A stretch of 64,000 nt of DNA from Pseudoduganella umbonata (GTDB lineage: Bacteria > Pseudomonadota > Gammaproteobacteria > Burkholderiales > Burkholderiaceae_D), in NCBI RefSeq assembly GCF_014192225.1, contig NZ_JACHXS010000009.1, positions 186,001-250,000 on the forward strand, in the 5' to 3' direction. The position numbers and the translations under genes are program-made. Numbering within the stretch: position 1 is the stretch's first letter; the number at the start of each line of letters is the position of its first letter. The notes beneath the pieces are model-generated. The model had not been told where the DNA came from. It was given only the letters and a program-made list of their open reading frames with translations, and did not search any database. Of this stretch, positions 1-8,424 are shown piece after piece.

Positions 1-604
1 CGCCGCCGCTCTTGTCGTTGCGCAGCCGGATGTTGACCACGCCGGCGATCGCATCGGAACCGTATTGCGCGGAGGCGCCGTCGCGCAGCACTTCGATGGT
101 CTTCACGATGCCGGTAGGGATCGTGTTCATGTCGACGGCGGCCGAGCCGCGGCCGATCGTGCCGTTCAGGTTCACCAGGGACGAGGTGTGGCGCCGCTTG
201 GAATTCACCAGCACCAGCGTCTGGTCCGGGGCCAGGCCGCGCAGCGTGGCGGGGCGGATCGTGTCGGTGCCGTCCGCCAGGCCCGGACGCGGGAAGTTCA
301 GCGACGGCAGTGCGACGGACAATGCCTGCGTGATTTCCGGCACGCCCGTGTTCTTGATGGTGTCCGCCGAGATCACGTCGACCGGGGCCGACGTGTCGAG
401 CACCGTGCGGTTCGATACGCGGGTGCCGGTGACGACGACGGTGGCCTGGTTTTGTTCGGTGGCGGCGGCGCCCTGGGCGGGCGCCGGCTGGAGGTTTTCC
501 TGGGAAGCCGCGGGGCCTGCGAACAGCGCAGCGATGGCGGTGGCGAGCAATGCCCTGGCGGGTAACATGCGCGAGGCTGTGACGGGTAACGTATTCCGAT
601 GCAT
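1..604 (-). CDS. TonB-dependent receptor, 5' part (cut by window edge)
   Basis: The first 201 codons of an outer-membrane TonB-dependent receptor are visible; the beta-barrel lies beyond base 1. Reading on the minus strand from the ATG at 604, a signal peptide of about 34 residues (hydrophobic core followed by GPAASQ) leads into a TVVVTGTRV stretch typical of the start of these receptors. A plug domain follows, with the DVISADTI, LRGLAPDQTLVLVN and EVLRDGASAQYGSDAIAGVVNI signatures (the last in part). The start is supported by AAGGGACC just upstream. The ligand cannot be told from the plug. The frame is open on the minus strand although the longer open frames here are on the other strand; those are composition shadows. 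Confidence 0.9.
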   Translation of the reverse strand, partial: MHRNTLPVTASRMLPARALLATAIAALFAGPAASQENLQPAPAQGAAATEQNQATVVVTGTRVSNRTVLDTSAPVDVISADTIKNTGVPEITQALSVALPSLNFPRPGLADGTDTIRPATLRGLAPDQTLVLVNSKRRHTSSLVNLNGTIGRGSAAVDMNTIPTGIVKTIEVLRDGASAQYGSDAIAGVVNIRLRNDKSGG

Positions 605-765
605 CCTGGTCCCTTGTAGAAGTGATGTGCCGTGCAGTGAAATGACGGACTCATCATCGGGGCCGGTGCGGCACGATGTCAAAGGTATTGCGCCGCCGGG
701 GCGTGAATATGTCGCAATATTTACACGGTAATAACCCGTATTCGCGCCGAACAAAGTGCTTACGG

Positions 766-2160
766 CTAAGCCTCCATGGCGCCCGCCTGCGCCTCGCCCC
801 CCATCAGCCCGACGATCCGCTGGCGCACGAAATGCACGTGGCTGCGCAGGCCATACAGGTCGTCGGCGAAGGACAGCGGGATCGACAGGTGGTTGACGCG
901 GTCCTCGATCTCGCCCAGCCGTTCCAGCTGCGCGGCATAGATCGCGCCCCGCTCCTCCGGCGGCACTTCCACCGCATCCTCGATCGCCCCCTCCACCGTG
1001 CGCAACTGGCCGTACCACCGGTAGATCCGCGAACGCACGCGCCACACATACAGCGGCGGCACGATCTTCGACAGCGGCAGGATCAGCGCGGACAGCGCCA
1101 GCAGCAGCACCCACATGCGGTCGAGGAAATTGGCCAGCCAGAAGCTCATGTAGCGCTGCAGGAACGGCGCGCCATCCTTGTAGAACTTGGCCGCCTCGTC
1201 GGCCACGGGGATTTCCGTGTACTTCGCCGACGGGAACTGGCCCTGCTGCTGGAACCAGCCGGCGCCGCCGTGGATCCTGGCCGCGGCCTGCACGAACAGT
1301 TCGATCAGCGCCGGATGCAGGTCGTCGCGCGCGACCAGCGTGGCGGTCGGCGCGATCAGGTGATAGTCGCGCGCCGGCAGGTCGCGGCCCAGGTCGACGA
1401 TGCCGCGCGGCAGCGTCACGTGCGTGAGGAACGGCAGGCGGCGCGTATAGGCTTCCGCCTGGGAGAAGTCGAACAGGTAGATGCCGGGCGTCTGCAGCAG
1501 CATCTGGATCAGCGGGTCGTCCGGCGCGGCGGCAAACACGAGGCCGTCGATGCGGCCTTCCAGCAATTCCACCGTGGCCGGGGTATTGTCGAGCTGGGAG
1601 GTGTTCAGCTCCTCGCGCTCGACGCCGTTCACGCCGAGGATCTGCCGCACCAGCCGCGGCGTGCCGCTGCCGCGCGCGCCGATGTTGATCTTCAGCCCGC
1701 GCAGCTGGGTCAGCTGGTTCAATGGCGGCGCGCCTTCCTTCGCGCGCAGGAACAGCCAGACCGGTTCCGTGAACAGGCTGCCCAGCGACACCAGGCCGCG
1801 GCGCTCGGCCTCCGCCTCGTCCGTGGAACCGCTTTGCACGAAGGCGATGTCGACCTTCCCTTCGGCCAGCAGCTTCAGGTTGTCGCGCGAGCCGTGCGAG
1901 CCTTGCAGCGCGACGGCGATGCCTTCCTTCTTCAGCAGTTGCTGGTACTTCTTGCCGAACACGTCGTAGGCGCTGTTGTCCTGGCCGGTGCCCAGCGTGA
2001 CCTTGCGCGGCGGCGCCGGGTCGACGATCAGGTAAGCGGCGACGCAGACGGCGGCGATGGCGAGGATGGTCGGGCCTGCGGAAGCGACCAGGTCGCGCAG
2101 CGAAAAGCTGGTGAACTTCTTCAGGCGGTTCATCGTGGAGCGGAGGACGGGTTTCATCAT
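766..2160 (-). CDS. TAXI-family TRAP transporter solute-binding protein
   Basis: A 464-residue protein of the TAXI (TRAP-associated extracytoplasmic immunogenic) type. The N-terminal membrane segment (about residues 28-46) acts as an anchor or uncleaved signal. The binding domain follows (VTLGTGQDNSAYDVFGKKYQ; later FVQSGSTDEAEA; INIGARGSGTPRLVRQIL). The C-terminal part carries another hydrophobic segment (FLDRMWVLLLALSALILPL) and a charged tail, as in the membrane-tethered TAXI subgroup. No TRAP membrane subunit is adjacent, so it may be a sensor-like or orphan binding protein. I place the start at the ATG pair at 2160; an in-frame ATG at 2217 lies inside a palindromic intergenic repeat and is less likely. 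Confidence 0.82.
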   Translation of the reverse strand: MMKPVLRSTMNRLKKFTSFSLRDLVASAGPTILAIAAVCVAAYLIVDPAPPRKVTLGTGQDNSAYDVFGKKYQQLLKKEGIAVALQGSHGSRDNLKLLAEGKVDIAFVQSGSTDEAEAERRGLVSLGSLFTEPVWLFLRAKEGAPPLNQLTQLRGLKINIGARGSGTPRLVRQILGVNGVEREELNTSQLDNTPATVELLEGRIDGLVFAAAPDDPLIQMLLQTPGIYLFDFSQAEAYTRRLPFLTHVTLPRGIVDLGRDLPARDYHLIAPTATLVARDDLHPALIELFVQAAARIHGGAGWFQQQGQFPSAKYTEIPVADEAAKFYKDGAPFLQRYMSFWLANFLDRMWVLLLALSALILPLSKIVPPLYVWRVRSRIYRWYGQLRTVEGAIEDAVEVPPEERGAIYAAQLERLGEIEDRVNHLSIPLSFADDLYGLRSHVHFVRQRIVGLMGGEAQAGAMEA

Positions 2161-2199
2161 GGCTGGCACGATGCCAATAAATGATGAAACCTGCAAGAA

Positions 2200-2318
2200 A
2201 AAACCGGTGTCCGACACCCTTGCAGGGTGTCAGACACCGATGCATCGACTGTCCGAGGTGGCCGATTGCGGCTGCGGGCTGGTGTCAGACACCCTTCAGG
2301 GTGTCTAACACCGGTTTT
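2200..2318. repeat. Composite palindromic repeat, family A (GTGTCNGACAC), copy 1
   Basis: Two arms, 2200-2238 and 2281-2318, are near-perfect inverted copies of each other. Each arm itself holds two GGTGTCNGACACC-type palindromes, and the arms enclose 42 bases of unrelated sequence. The outer ends read AAAACCGGTGT. The element starts 5 bases after the stop of the PBP gene and reaches the start region of the TAXI gene. A second copy lies at 37936-38041. Confidence 0.9.
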
Positions 2319-2322
2319 CGCC

Positions 2323-5300
2323 TCACCCGCCGCAGGCCTTGACGGGTGCGCCCAGCGCCGCGGCAGCGGCGGCGACGGACGAATCCGCCGGCAGCGCGGC
2401 GGCCTGGTTCGGCTCGATCAGCGGCATCAGGCTCGGCGCCAGCACCGCCAGCAGCTGCACCGGCAGCGCGCTGGTGAAGTCGTAGTTCTTCGATTCGGGG
2501 CCGCGCACGTAGGCGGTCATGCTGCCGAAGAAGCGCTCGCCGATGTTGAACACGAACGTGGCCGAACGGTTCACGTAACGCGATTCGATCAGCCGGCCAC
2601 CGCCGGCATACACGTCGAAGCGCTGGTCGCCGGTACCGGTCTTGCCGCCGACGGCGATATTGGTGCCGTCCGCCGCCACGAAAGCGGTCTTCGCGCGCTT
2701 CGCGGTACCGTCCGACACCACGCCGCGGATTTCATCGGCCACCACGCGCGCCACTTCGGCGGACAGCACCCGTTCCGCGGCCACCTTTTCGGCGCGCGCC
2801 ACTTTCGTGTCGTACGGCGTGCCGGCCGCGAAGTGCAGCGATTCGATGCGCTGGGTGGGCTTGCGCACGCCGCCGTTGACGATGATGCCCATCATCTCGG
2901 CCAGCGCGGCCGGGCGGTCGGCGGACGCGCCCAGCGTGGTCGCGTACGACGGCACCAGCGAACCGAACGGATAGCCCATCTTCTTCCACTGATTGTGGAT
3001 GCCGATGAACGCTTCCATTTCCAGCAGGCCGGCGATGCGGCGGTCCTGGGCGTGCTTGCGGTGCGTCTTGAACAGCCACTGGTAGACTTCCTGGCGCTCC
3101 TTTTCGGACGCGGCCACGATCTGCGACAGCGTGGCGCCCTCGTGCTGGCGCAGGTAGGCCACCAGCCACAGTTCCAGCGGGTGCACGTTGGCCAGGTAGC
3201 CGCGGTCGGCCAGGCTCCACTTGTCCATCGCGTACTGGTCGAACATCTTCTCGAGCCGCTCCTGCGGCACCTCGTTCTGTTCGAGCAGGTTACCGTTGAC
3301 GAACATGGCGAACTCGCCCAGCGAGGCCTTGGGGAACAGCGTGCGGTGGATGTTGGCCAGGCGCAGCGGCGTGGGGCGGATGCTGTCGACCAGGATCTTG
3401 TCGAGCTCCGACTTCGGCTTGCCCTTGTACTTGGCGTAGAAGCGGTACAGGAATTCCTTGCCTTCCTTGTCCGCGAAACGGGCCAGGTACTCGGCGCGGC
3501 GCGGGTCGTCCGCATCGGCCAGCAGGCTGGCCGAGGAACCTGGCATCTGGAACATGTAGTACTTGACCACGTCGCGCATCAGCCGCACGAACAGCAGGTT
3601 GGTGGAGCGGCGCAGGCCTTCGCGCACGGTCAGGATGCGGCCGTTGTCTTCCTTCGAGAAGTTGCCGAAGTAATGCAGGCCGCCGCCGGTGAAGAAGCCC
3701 TCGCCCGGATTGCCGGAATAGGTGCGTTCCATCGCCGCGTTCAGCATCGCCGGCAGGTCGCGCTTGTCCATCGGCGTGATCGACAGCCACTCGATGCCCC
3801 ATGCGGTGAGCCGGTCCTTCGGATCGAACTGCACCTTGCCCAGTTCGTCCGCGCTCATGCCGCCGAACTTCTTGTGCAGCTGGTCGATGATGTCGAGGTA
3901 GGTAACCAGCGTGCGCAGCTTGGCGGTGGAGCCCAGGTCCAGCTTGGCGCCTTCGTTGATGTCCAGCGGCTGGTCGTAGTTATCGGTCTGCACGCGCAGG
4001 TAATTGACCTTGTCGCCGCGCTCGAGCAGCGTGAAGCTGTAGACGACGTTGGCCGGATCGCCGTTGCCCAGCATGCCCTTGCCCGTCAGGCCGGCGCTTT
4101 CGGCCACGGTGGCGTCCTTCAGGTCGCGCAGCATGCCGGCCACGGCGCGCTGCGCTTCCGCGTCCAGCGTGCTGACCACCGACAGGTCCAGACGGTCCAG
4201 GTTGTACATGCGGTTGTCGCCGAGCAGGTTCGCCAGGTGCACGCGCACCGTGTTGGCGGCCTTCTTCGTCACGTAGCTGACCGGCGGCGCGGCCTGCAGG
4301 CCGTTGCCCTTGGCCGGACGCAGCTTTTCCTTCAGTGCGGCATCGCGTAGCGACGGCGTGATGACGCCGGCCTGCGCCAGCAGGCGCAGGTGGCTGTTGG
4401 CCAGGGTTTCCAGATCCTGGTCGCCGTCGCCCAGGTAGTAGCTGGGGCGGCGCTGCGCGATCAGCAGCGACAGCGCTTCCTTGAACACGAGCGCGCTGCC
4501 CGGCTGGTCCATCCGGCCGGCCAGCAGGCGGTTGACTTCGTTGAAGTCGCGGCCGTACCAGACCCACATGCCGTCGCCCAGGCCGTTCACCTCGCCGTAG
4601 CCCGGCTTGGCCGACAGCGGCACCGTATTCAGGTAATCGACCACGATCTGGCGGCGCACCGCCGTCGTGTCCTCGCCCTGCTGGTAGGCCCTCAGGGTGG
4701 CCGACAACATCTGCTGCAGCTTGTCCTTCATCGAGCCGGTACGGCCTTCCGGCGAGTGGCGATACTTCTCGATCTGCGTGGCCAGCGTGCTGCCGCCGGC
4801 GGCGCGGCTGCTGGCCAGGCCAACGGCGCTGGCCGATTTTTCCAGGATCGCTTTCGACAGGCGGTCCCATTCCACGGCGGGATTGCGTTTCGGGTAGGTG
4901 TTGTCCAGCAGCTCGCGGTTCTCGATGAACAGCAGGCTGTGCACCAGCGCCGCCGGGGTCTGCTCGAAGCCCGGGTAGATGCGCTCCGGGTAGCTGGCCG
5001 TGAACAGCGGCTGGGCGCGGCAATCGTAGATCGTCAGGCCCGTGCGGGTCTTTTCGCGGAACGTGGTGAACACGCCCATGTCCGCCAGCTGCACCATCTT
5101 CGGCGAAAAGCGCGACTGCGCCAGCACGCGGTAGTCGCGCTGCTTCAGGCGTTCCAGGTAATCGGGAATATTGGCGTAGCCCAGCCGCTCGTCATAGGGA
5201 CTGTCTTGCGGGAAGCGGATCGCATTGCTGGGGCCGGGTTGCACCTTGTAGTTGAGCTGCTTGACGACGCCGGCGAAGTATTTCGCCTGCAGCGTCGAGG

Positions 5301-5463
5301 TGCGCGATTCGTGGACCATCCACCAGACGGCCAACGACAGCAGCACCAGCATCAGCACGATGAAAGCGTTACGGGAGCGACGGCTTTTGGGCTCGGACGG
5401 CGGCGGCGTGGCCGTCTGCTCGTCGTCGACGCCCTGCCTTTCTTGATCGTATTGGGAAGACAT
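2323..5463 (-). CDS. Class A penicillin-binding protein-like transglycosylase/transpeptidase
   Basis: A 1046-residue bitopic inner-membrane protein with a cytoplasmic basic tail, one membrane helix (about 33-50) and a large periplasmic part. A GT51-like glycosyltransferase region is centred on FIENREL (Glu181) and GGSTLATQ (about 223-230). It is followed by a penicillin-binding transpeptidase domain with STAK (Ser512-Lys515), a later SxN-like RSTN and a KTG triad motif (GGKTGTGD). It would polymerise and cross-link peptidoglycan. The GT51 motifs differ from those of housekeeping PBP1a/1b (ENRELLD instead of EDxxF), and the protein is longer than usual, so it is a divergent subfamily. Its ATG at 5463 has no clear ribosome site and sits against a 12-bp tandem repeat. 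Confidence 0.85.
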   Translation of the reverse strand: MSSQYDQERQGVDDEQTATPPPSEPKSRRSRNAFIVLMLVLLSLAVWWMVHESRTSTLQAKYFAGVVKQLNYKVQPGPSNAIRFPQDSPYDERLGYANIPDYLERLKQRDYRVLAQSRFSPKMVQLADMGVFTTFREKTRTGLTIYDCRAQPLFTASYPERIYPGFEQTPAALVHSLLFIENRELLDNTYPKRNPAVEWDRLSKAILEKSASAVGLASSRAAGGSTLATQIEKYRHSPEGRTGSMKDKLQQMLSATLRAYQQGEDTTAVRRQIVVDYLNTVPLSAKPGYGEVNGLGDGMWVWYGRDFNEVNRLLAGRMDQPGSALVFKEALSLLIAQRRPSYYLGDGDQDLETLANSHLRLLAQAGVITPSLRDAALKEKLRPAKGNGLQAAPPVSYVTKKAANTVRVHLANLLGDNRMYNLDRLDLSVVSTLDAEAQRAVAGMLRDLKDATVAESAGLTGKGMLGNGDPANVVYSFTLLERGDKVNYLRVQTDNYDQPLDINEGAKLDLGSTAKLRTLVTYLDIIDQLHKKFGGMSADELGKVQFDPKDRLTAWGIEWLSITPMDKRDLPAMLNAAMERTYSGNPGEGFFTGGGLHYFGNFSKEDNGRILTVREGLRRSTNLLFVRLMRDVVKYYMFQMPGSSASLLADADDPRRAEYLARFADKEGKEFLYRFYAKYKGKPKSELDKILVDSIRPTPLRLANIHRTLFPKASLGEFAMFVNGNLLEQNEVPQERLEKMFDQYAMDKWSLADRGYLANVHPLELWLVAYLRQHEGATLSQIVAASEKERQEVYQWLFKTHRKHAQDRRIAGLLEMEAFIGIHNQWKKMGYPFGSLVPSYATTLGASADRPAALAEMMGIIVNGGVRKPTQRIESLHFAAGTPYDTKVARAEKVAAERVLSAEVARVVADEIRGVVSDGTAKRAKTAFVAADGTNIAVGGKTGTGDQRFDVYAGGGRLIESRYVNRSATFVFNIGERFFGSMTAYVRGPESKNYDFTSALPVQLLAVLAPSLMPLIEPNQAAALPADSSVAAAAAALGAPVKACGG

Positions 5464-5465
5464 AG

Positions 5466-5560
5466 GGTTCTGCTACTGAGGTTCTGCTCGAGGTTCTACT
5501 TCGGGTTCTGCTTCGGGTTCTACTACGGGTTCTGCTCTGGAATACGCTCTGGTTTTTGCT
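5466..5560. repeat. Tandem repeat, about 12-bp unit (GGTTCTGCTTCG-like), at least 6 copies
   Basis: The core GGTTCTGCT or GGTTCTACT recurs at 5466, 5480, 5492, 5504, 5516 and 5528, with 12-base steps after the first 14-base step, and then decays up to about 5560. It lies immediately upstream of the minus-strand start of the PBP gene, where its leader and ribosome site would be. Confidence 0.9.
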
Positions 5561-5751
5561 GCAAGCCCTGCGGACATTCGCGCCGTGCGGACTGCGCACG
5601 GCTTATTGCCATTGCACCACATCGCATCGGTGTGCACGGGTCATCGGGGCGAATATTTCGGGCGGCACCGATATTTTCGCAAAAAAACAACGACCCTGAT
5701 CTGCAAGCAACAGCGGCGGCGCCTGCGGGTCGCCGCGCCTGTTATGGCAAT

Positions 5752-5806
5752 GTCACGGCTGTGTCATGCGGTCGTCATGCCGTGGTCATGTCGCGGTCAT
5801 GCCGCC
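5752..5806. repeat. Tandem repeat, 11-bp unit (GTCATGCCGTG-like), 5 copies
   Basis: GTCAYG cores start at 5752, 5763, 5774, 5785 and 5796, exactly 11 bases apart. The array ends at the stop codon of the MoaB-like gene (5808). The 344-base spacer 5464-5807 therefore holds two different tandem arrays. Between them I see no gene and no clear promoter. Confidence 0.88.
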
Positions 5807-5807
5807 C

Positions 5808-6611
5808 TCATCCGATCGGCTCGTATTCGGCGCGGTGCGCATCGAGCCCTTCGCACAGCCGCACGAACGCGGCCGCCACCTGTGCCGGATCGCCCTTCAC
5901 GCCCAGCTCGATGTGCCGCCGTGTCTGCGCGTCGCCCACGCTGGGCAGGCTGAACACTTTGACATCCGGCCACGTCGCCTCGATGTCTTCCATCAGCGGC
6001 GTCAGCGCCGCCTCGGCGCCGTCGAACACCAGCACCGCCCGCTCGGCGCGCGCCTGCCGGTTGAACAGGTGCGGGTAATGCGTGTCGAGCACCCATTCGA
6101 TCATCGGCCACGCCATCACGGGAAAGCCCGGCACGAAGTAATGGCTGCCCAGTGCAAAGCCGGCAACGTTGTTGTACGGGTTCGGGATCAGTTCGGCACC
6201 TTCGGCGAATTCGGCCATCTTCAGCCGTTGCAGGTTTTCCGGCGCATTCAGATCCACTTCCTTTCCCTCGTCGCGGGCGACCTGCAGCACGCGCTGGCGG
6301 ATGTTCTCGGCGCCCTGGGGATGCAGCACCAGCGGCCGCTTCAGCGCGGCCGCGGCAGCCTGGCGCGTGTGGTCGTCCGGCGTGGCGCCGATGCCGCCGG
6401 TGGAAAACACGATGTCGCCGCTGGCGAAGGTGCGCTCCAGCGTGGCCGTGATCCGCGCCGGATCGTCGCCGATGTATTCGGCCCAGCCCAGCTGCAGGCC
6501 GCGCGCGGCCAGCAGCTGCACCACTTTCGGCAGGTGCGCATCGACGCGCTTGCCGGACAGGATTTCGTCGCCGATGACGATCAGTCCGATCGTGTTGACC
6601 TGGTTGCTCAT
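5808..6611 (-). CDS. MoaB/CinA-type molybdopterin-binding domain protein
   Basis: 267 residues. The first 170 or so form a MoaB/MogA/CinA N-terminal-like fold: IVIGDEILSGKRVD at the start, then FSTGGIGATPDDHT, the conserved glycine/aspartate loop that binds molybdopterin or nucleotide in the family. The C-terminal third is not the CinA amidase, so this is the competence/damage-inducible-A-like short form, whose substrate is unknown. The start ATG overlaps the stop of the upstream EI24 gene by four bases (ATGA), which points to translational coupling and one operon. Confidence 0.85.
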   Translation of the reverse strand: MSNQVNTIGLIVIGDEILSGKRVDAHLPKVVQLLAARGLQLGWAEYIGDDPARITATLERTFASGDIVFSTGGIGATPDDHTRQAAAAALKRPLVLHPQGAENIRQRVLQVARDEGKEVDLNAPENLQRLKMAEFAEGAELIPNPYNNVAGFALGSHYFVPGFPVMAWPMIEWVLDTHYPHLFNRQARAERAVLVFDGAEAALTPLMEDIEATWPDVKVFSLPSVGDAQTRRHIELGVKGDPAQVAAAFVRLCEGLDAHRAEYEPIG

Positions 6612-7435
6612 GTCGGTTCTTGCTCCATGTTGGATGTGCCGCGGGCGCGCAGCTGCGCCAGCGCTTCGAGACAATAATACTGAAACCACAGGCCGGTGAA
6701 GATGAAGATGAGGACATACAGCCACACGGCGGCGGCCAGCAGGAACGGGAACAGCACCACGGCGATCGCGGCACCGCCGACCCACACGATGGCCGGCAGC
6801 GAACCGGCCACGCCGGAGGCCACGCCGATCGCCAGCAGCGGCCATTTCTTCTCGCGCTGGAGGATGGCGATCTCCTCTTCGCTGGCGTGTTCGGACAATG
6901 CGTCGTAGCTCATCACGCGCGACGTCAGCCAGCCCCACAGCAGCGCCGACGAGACGATCGCCAGCGGCGGCAGCGCATACAGCGGCAGCAGGCACAGCCA
7001 GATCACGATGAACACCAGGAACAGCGACACCGCCTTGCCGATGCCCTTCACCAGGCTGCCGCCCTGCTTCTTTTCCAGGTGCGGGAAATGGCGCTCGCCC
7101 ACGTGCCTGACGATCGCCGGCACGGCCGCCACGCCGATGAAGATCAGTGCGGTGAGGATCATCAGCGGCAACAGCAGCAGCATGGCGAACAGCGGCACCA
7201 CCACCGTCTTCAGCATGGCCAGGCCGATGTCCTCCAGCCAGCGGCTGGAATACTGGTACAGCTCGAAATCGAAGAAGTGGCCCGTCAGCCAGTCCAGCAG
7301 CGGCTGCAGCGTGAAGTACAGCACCACGCCCCACACCCCGACCGACAGCAGGAACGGCACCACCGACAGCATCAGCATCCGGCCGTGCAGCTGCGACAGC
7401 ACGGCGCGGCCGTAGGCATTCAGCACGCCGCGCAT
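6608..7435 (-). CDS. EI24-domain (CysZ-like) integral membrane protein
   Basis: 275 residues with about five or six membrane helices, for example VVPFLLSVGVWGVVLYFTL, a long segment around residues 78-105, LFLVFIVIWLCLLPLYALPP and a C-terminal FLLAAAVWLYVLIFIFTGLW. Pattern and length match the EI24/CysZ family; CysZ of E. coli takes up sulfate. It is coupled to the MoaB-like gene by an ATGA overlap, so a link to molybdate or oxyanion metabolism is possible but not shown. Confidence 0.8.
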   Translation of the reverse strand: MRGVLNAYGRAVLSQLHGRMLMLSVVPFLLSVGVWGVVLYFTLQPLLDWLTGHFFDFELYQYSSRWLEDIGLAMLKTVVVPLFAMLLLLPLMILTALIFIGVAAVPAIVRHVGERHFPHLEKKQGGSLVKGIGKAVSLFLVFIVIWLCLLPLYALPPLAIVSSALLWGWLTSRVMSYDALSEHASEEEIAILQREKKWPLLAIGVASGVAGSLPAIVWVGGAAIAVVLFPFLLAAAVWLYVLIFIFTGLWFQYYCLEALAQLRARGTSNMEQEPT

Positions 7436-7713
7436 CAGTGCGCCCTCCGCGCGAAGGGAGTGCCGAAAGCGGCCTGCGCCGCCGGCATGCCGGCCAGGCG
7501 GGAAGTCATCATGCCGGCGACGGGCGGGCGATGGCTGGAACTGCGGAACATGGGAACTCGCGACAGAAGTGGCAAAGCCCTATTTTACGGCCAATGCCGG
7601 GCCTCGCCGGTAGTCCGCGCGGTTTCGCATGAGCACGCATTGCACGGGGCCGACTAGCCGTTCCGGGCCGCCTGCACTACAATCGTCAGCCCGAACATTG
7701 AAAGGAACGCCCC

Positions 7714-8070
7714 ATGTCCACCACCACCACCCCATCCGGCCTGCAGTACGACGACGTCCAGGTCGGCGACGGCGCCGAGGCGAAAGCCGGTCAGAACGTC
7801 ACCGTTCACTACACCGGCTGGCTGCAGAACGCCGACGGCAGCAAGGGCGCCAAGTTCGATTCCAGCAAGGACCGCAACGACCCGTTCGAGTTCGCGCTGG
7901 GCGCCGGCATGGTCATCCGCGGCTGGGACGAAGGCGTGCAGGGCATGAAAGTCGGCGGTACCCGCCAGCTGATCATCCCGGCCGACCTGGGCTACGGCGC
8001 ACGCGGCGCCGGTGGCGTGATCCCGCCGAACGCGACGTTGATCTTCGACGTCGAACTGCTGGGCGTGTGA
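7714..8070 (+). CDS. FKBP-type peptidyl-prolyl cis-trans isomerase
   Basis: 118 residues, a single FKBP domain without a signal peptide, so cytoplasmic. Family residues are plain: VTVHYTGWL, FDSS, FALGAGMVIRGWDEGVQGMKVGGTR, GYGARGAGGVIPPNATLIFDVELL. It catalyses proline isomerisation in folding proteins. A GAAAGGAA ribosome site precedes the ATG. Its stop overlaps the start of the next small lipoprotein gene by one base (TGATG), so the two are probably co-translated. Confidence 0.95.
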   Translation: MSTTTTPSGLQYDDVQVGDGAEAKAGQNVTVHYTGWLQNADGSKGAKFDSSKDRNDPFEFALGAGMVIRGWDEGVQGMKVGGTRQLIIPADLGYGARGAGGVIPPNATLIFDVELLGV

Positions 8071-8300
8071 TGCGCTTGCCGGCACTGACACGCCTGCCGC
8101 TGCTGGCGACCGCTCTGCTGGCAACGGCGACCCTGTCCGGCTGCACCGTGGTTGCCGTCGGCGCCGCCGTCGTGGGTGCCGGCGTCACCGTCGCCTCGAC
8201 CGCGGTCGACGTGGGTGTCGCCGCCGGCAAGGGCGTCGTCTACGTGGGCAAGGCCGCCCTGTCGGACGACGACGACGAGGAAGACGAGAAGAAAAAGTAG
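8070..8300 (+). CDS. Small alanine/valine-rich lipoprotein
   Basis: 76 residues starting at the ATG that overlaps the FKBP stop. It has a lipoprotein signal peptide with lipobox LSGC (Cys24), then a hydrophobic small-residue stretch (VVAVGAAVVGAGVTVASTAVDVGVA in part), and ends in a highly charged tail of Asp/Glu and four Lys. This is the common proteobacterial small lipoprotein pattern, function unknown. It is followed by a terminator at 8392-8422. Confidence 0.8.
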   Translation: MRLPALTRLPLLATALLATATLSGCTVVAVGAAVVGAGVTVASTAVDVGVAAGKGVVYVGKAALSDDDDEEDEKKK

Positions 8301-8391
8301 GCGAAGAAGTAAGCAAGAACCGAAGCAGGCCGGACGTTCGTGACCGGGCACGGCTTGCCGACGCAGCAGATGAAGCAATTGAAGCAGATGA

Positions 8392-8422
8392 AAAAGGCGC
8401 CCTTGTGGCGCCTTTTCTTTTT
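8392..8422. terminator. Rho-independent terminator, likely bidirectional
   Basis: AAAAGGCGCC, a 5-base loop, GGCGCC and a T-rich run. It lies between the plus-strand lipoprotein gene and the minus-strand anti-sigma-like gene that converge here, and the A-run on the left makes it usable from both sides. Confidence 0.85.
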
Positions 8423-8424
8423 GG

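Noticed and set aside
12..731. Plus-strand open frame of 239 codons at the left edge
   Set aside because: The minus strand reads as the signal peptide and plug of a TonB-dependent receptor with a good ribosome site.
2161..2217. Upstream ATG extension of the TAXI gene
   Set aside because: The extra codons come from the family A repeat, and the family alignment starts later.
676..4350. Long plus-strand open frames (502 and 707 codons) opposite the TAXI and PBP genes
   Set aside because: They are His/Arg/Gln-rich, have no domain or ribosome site, and mirror minus-strand genes with clear motifs; this is a high-GC antisense artefact.
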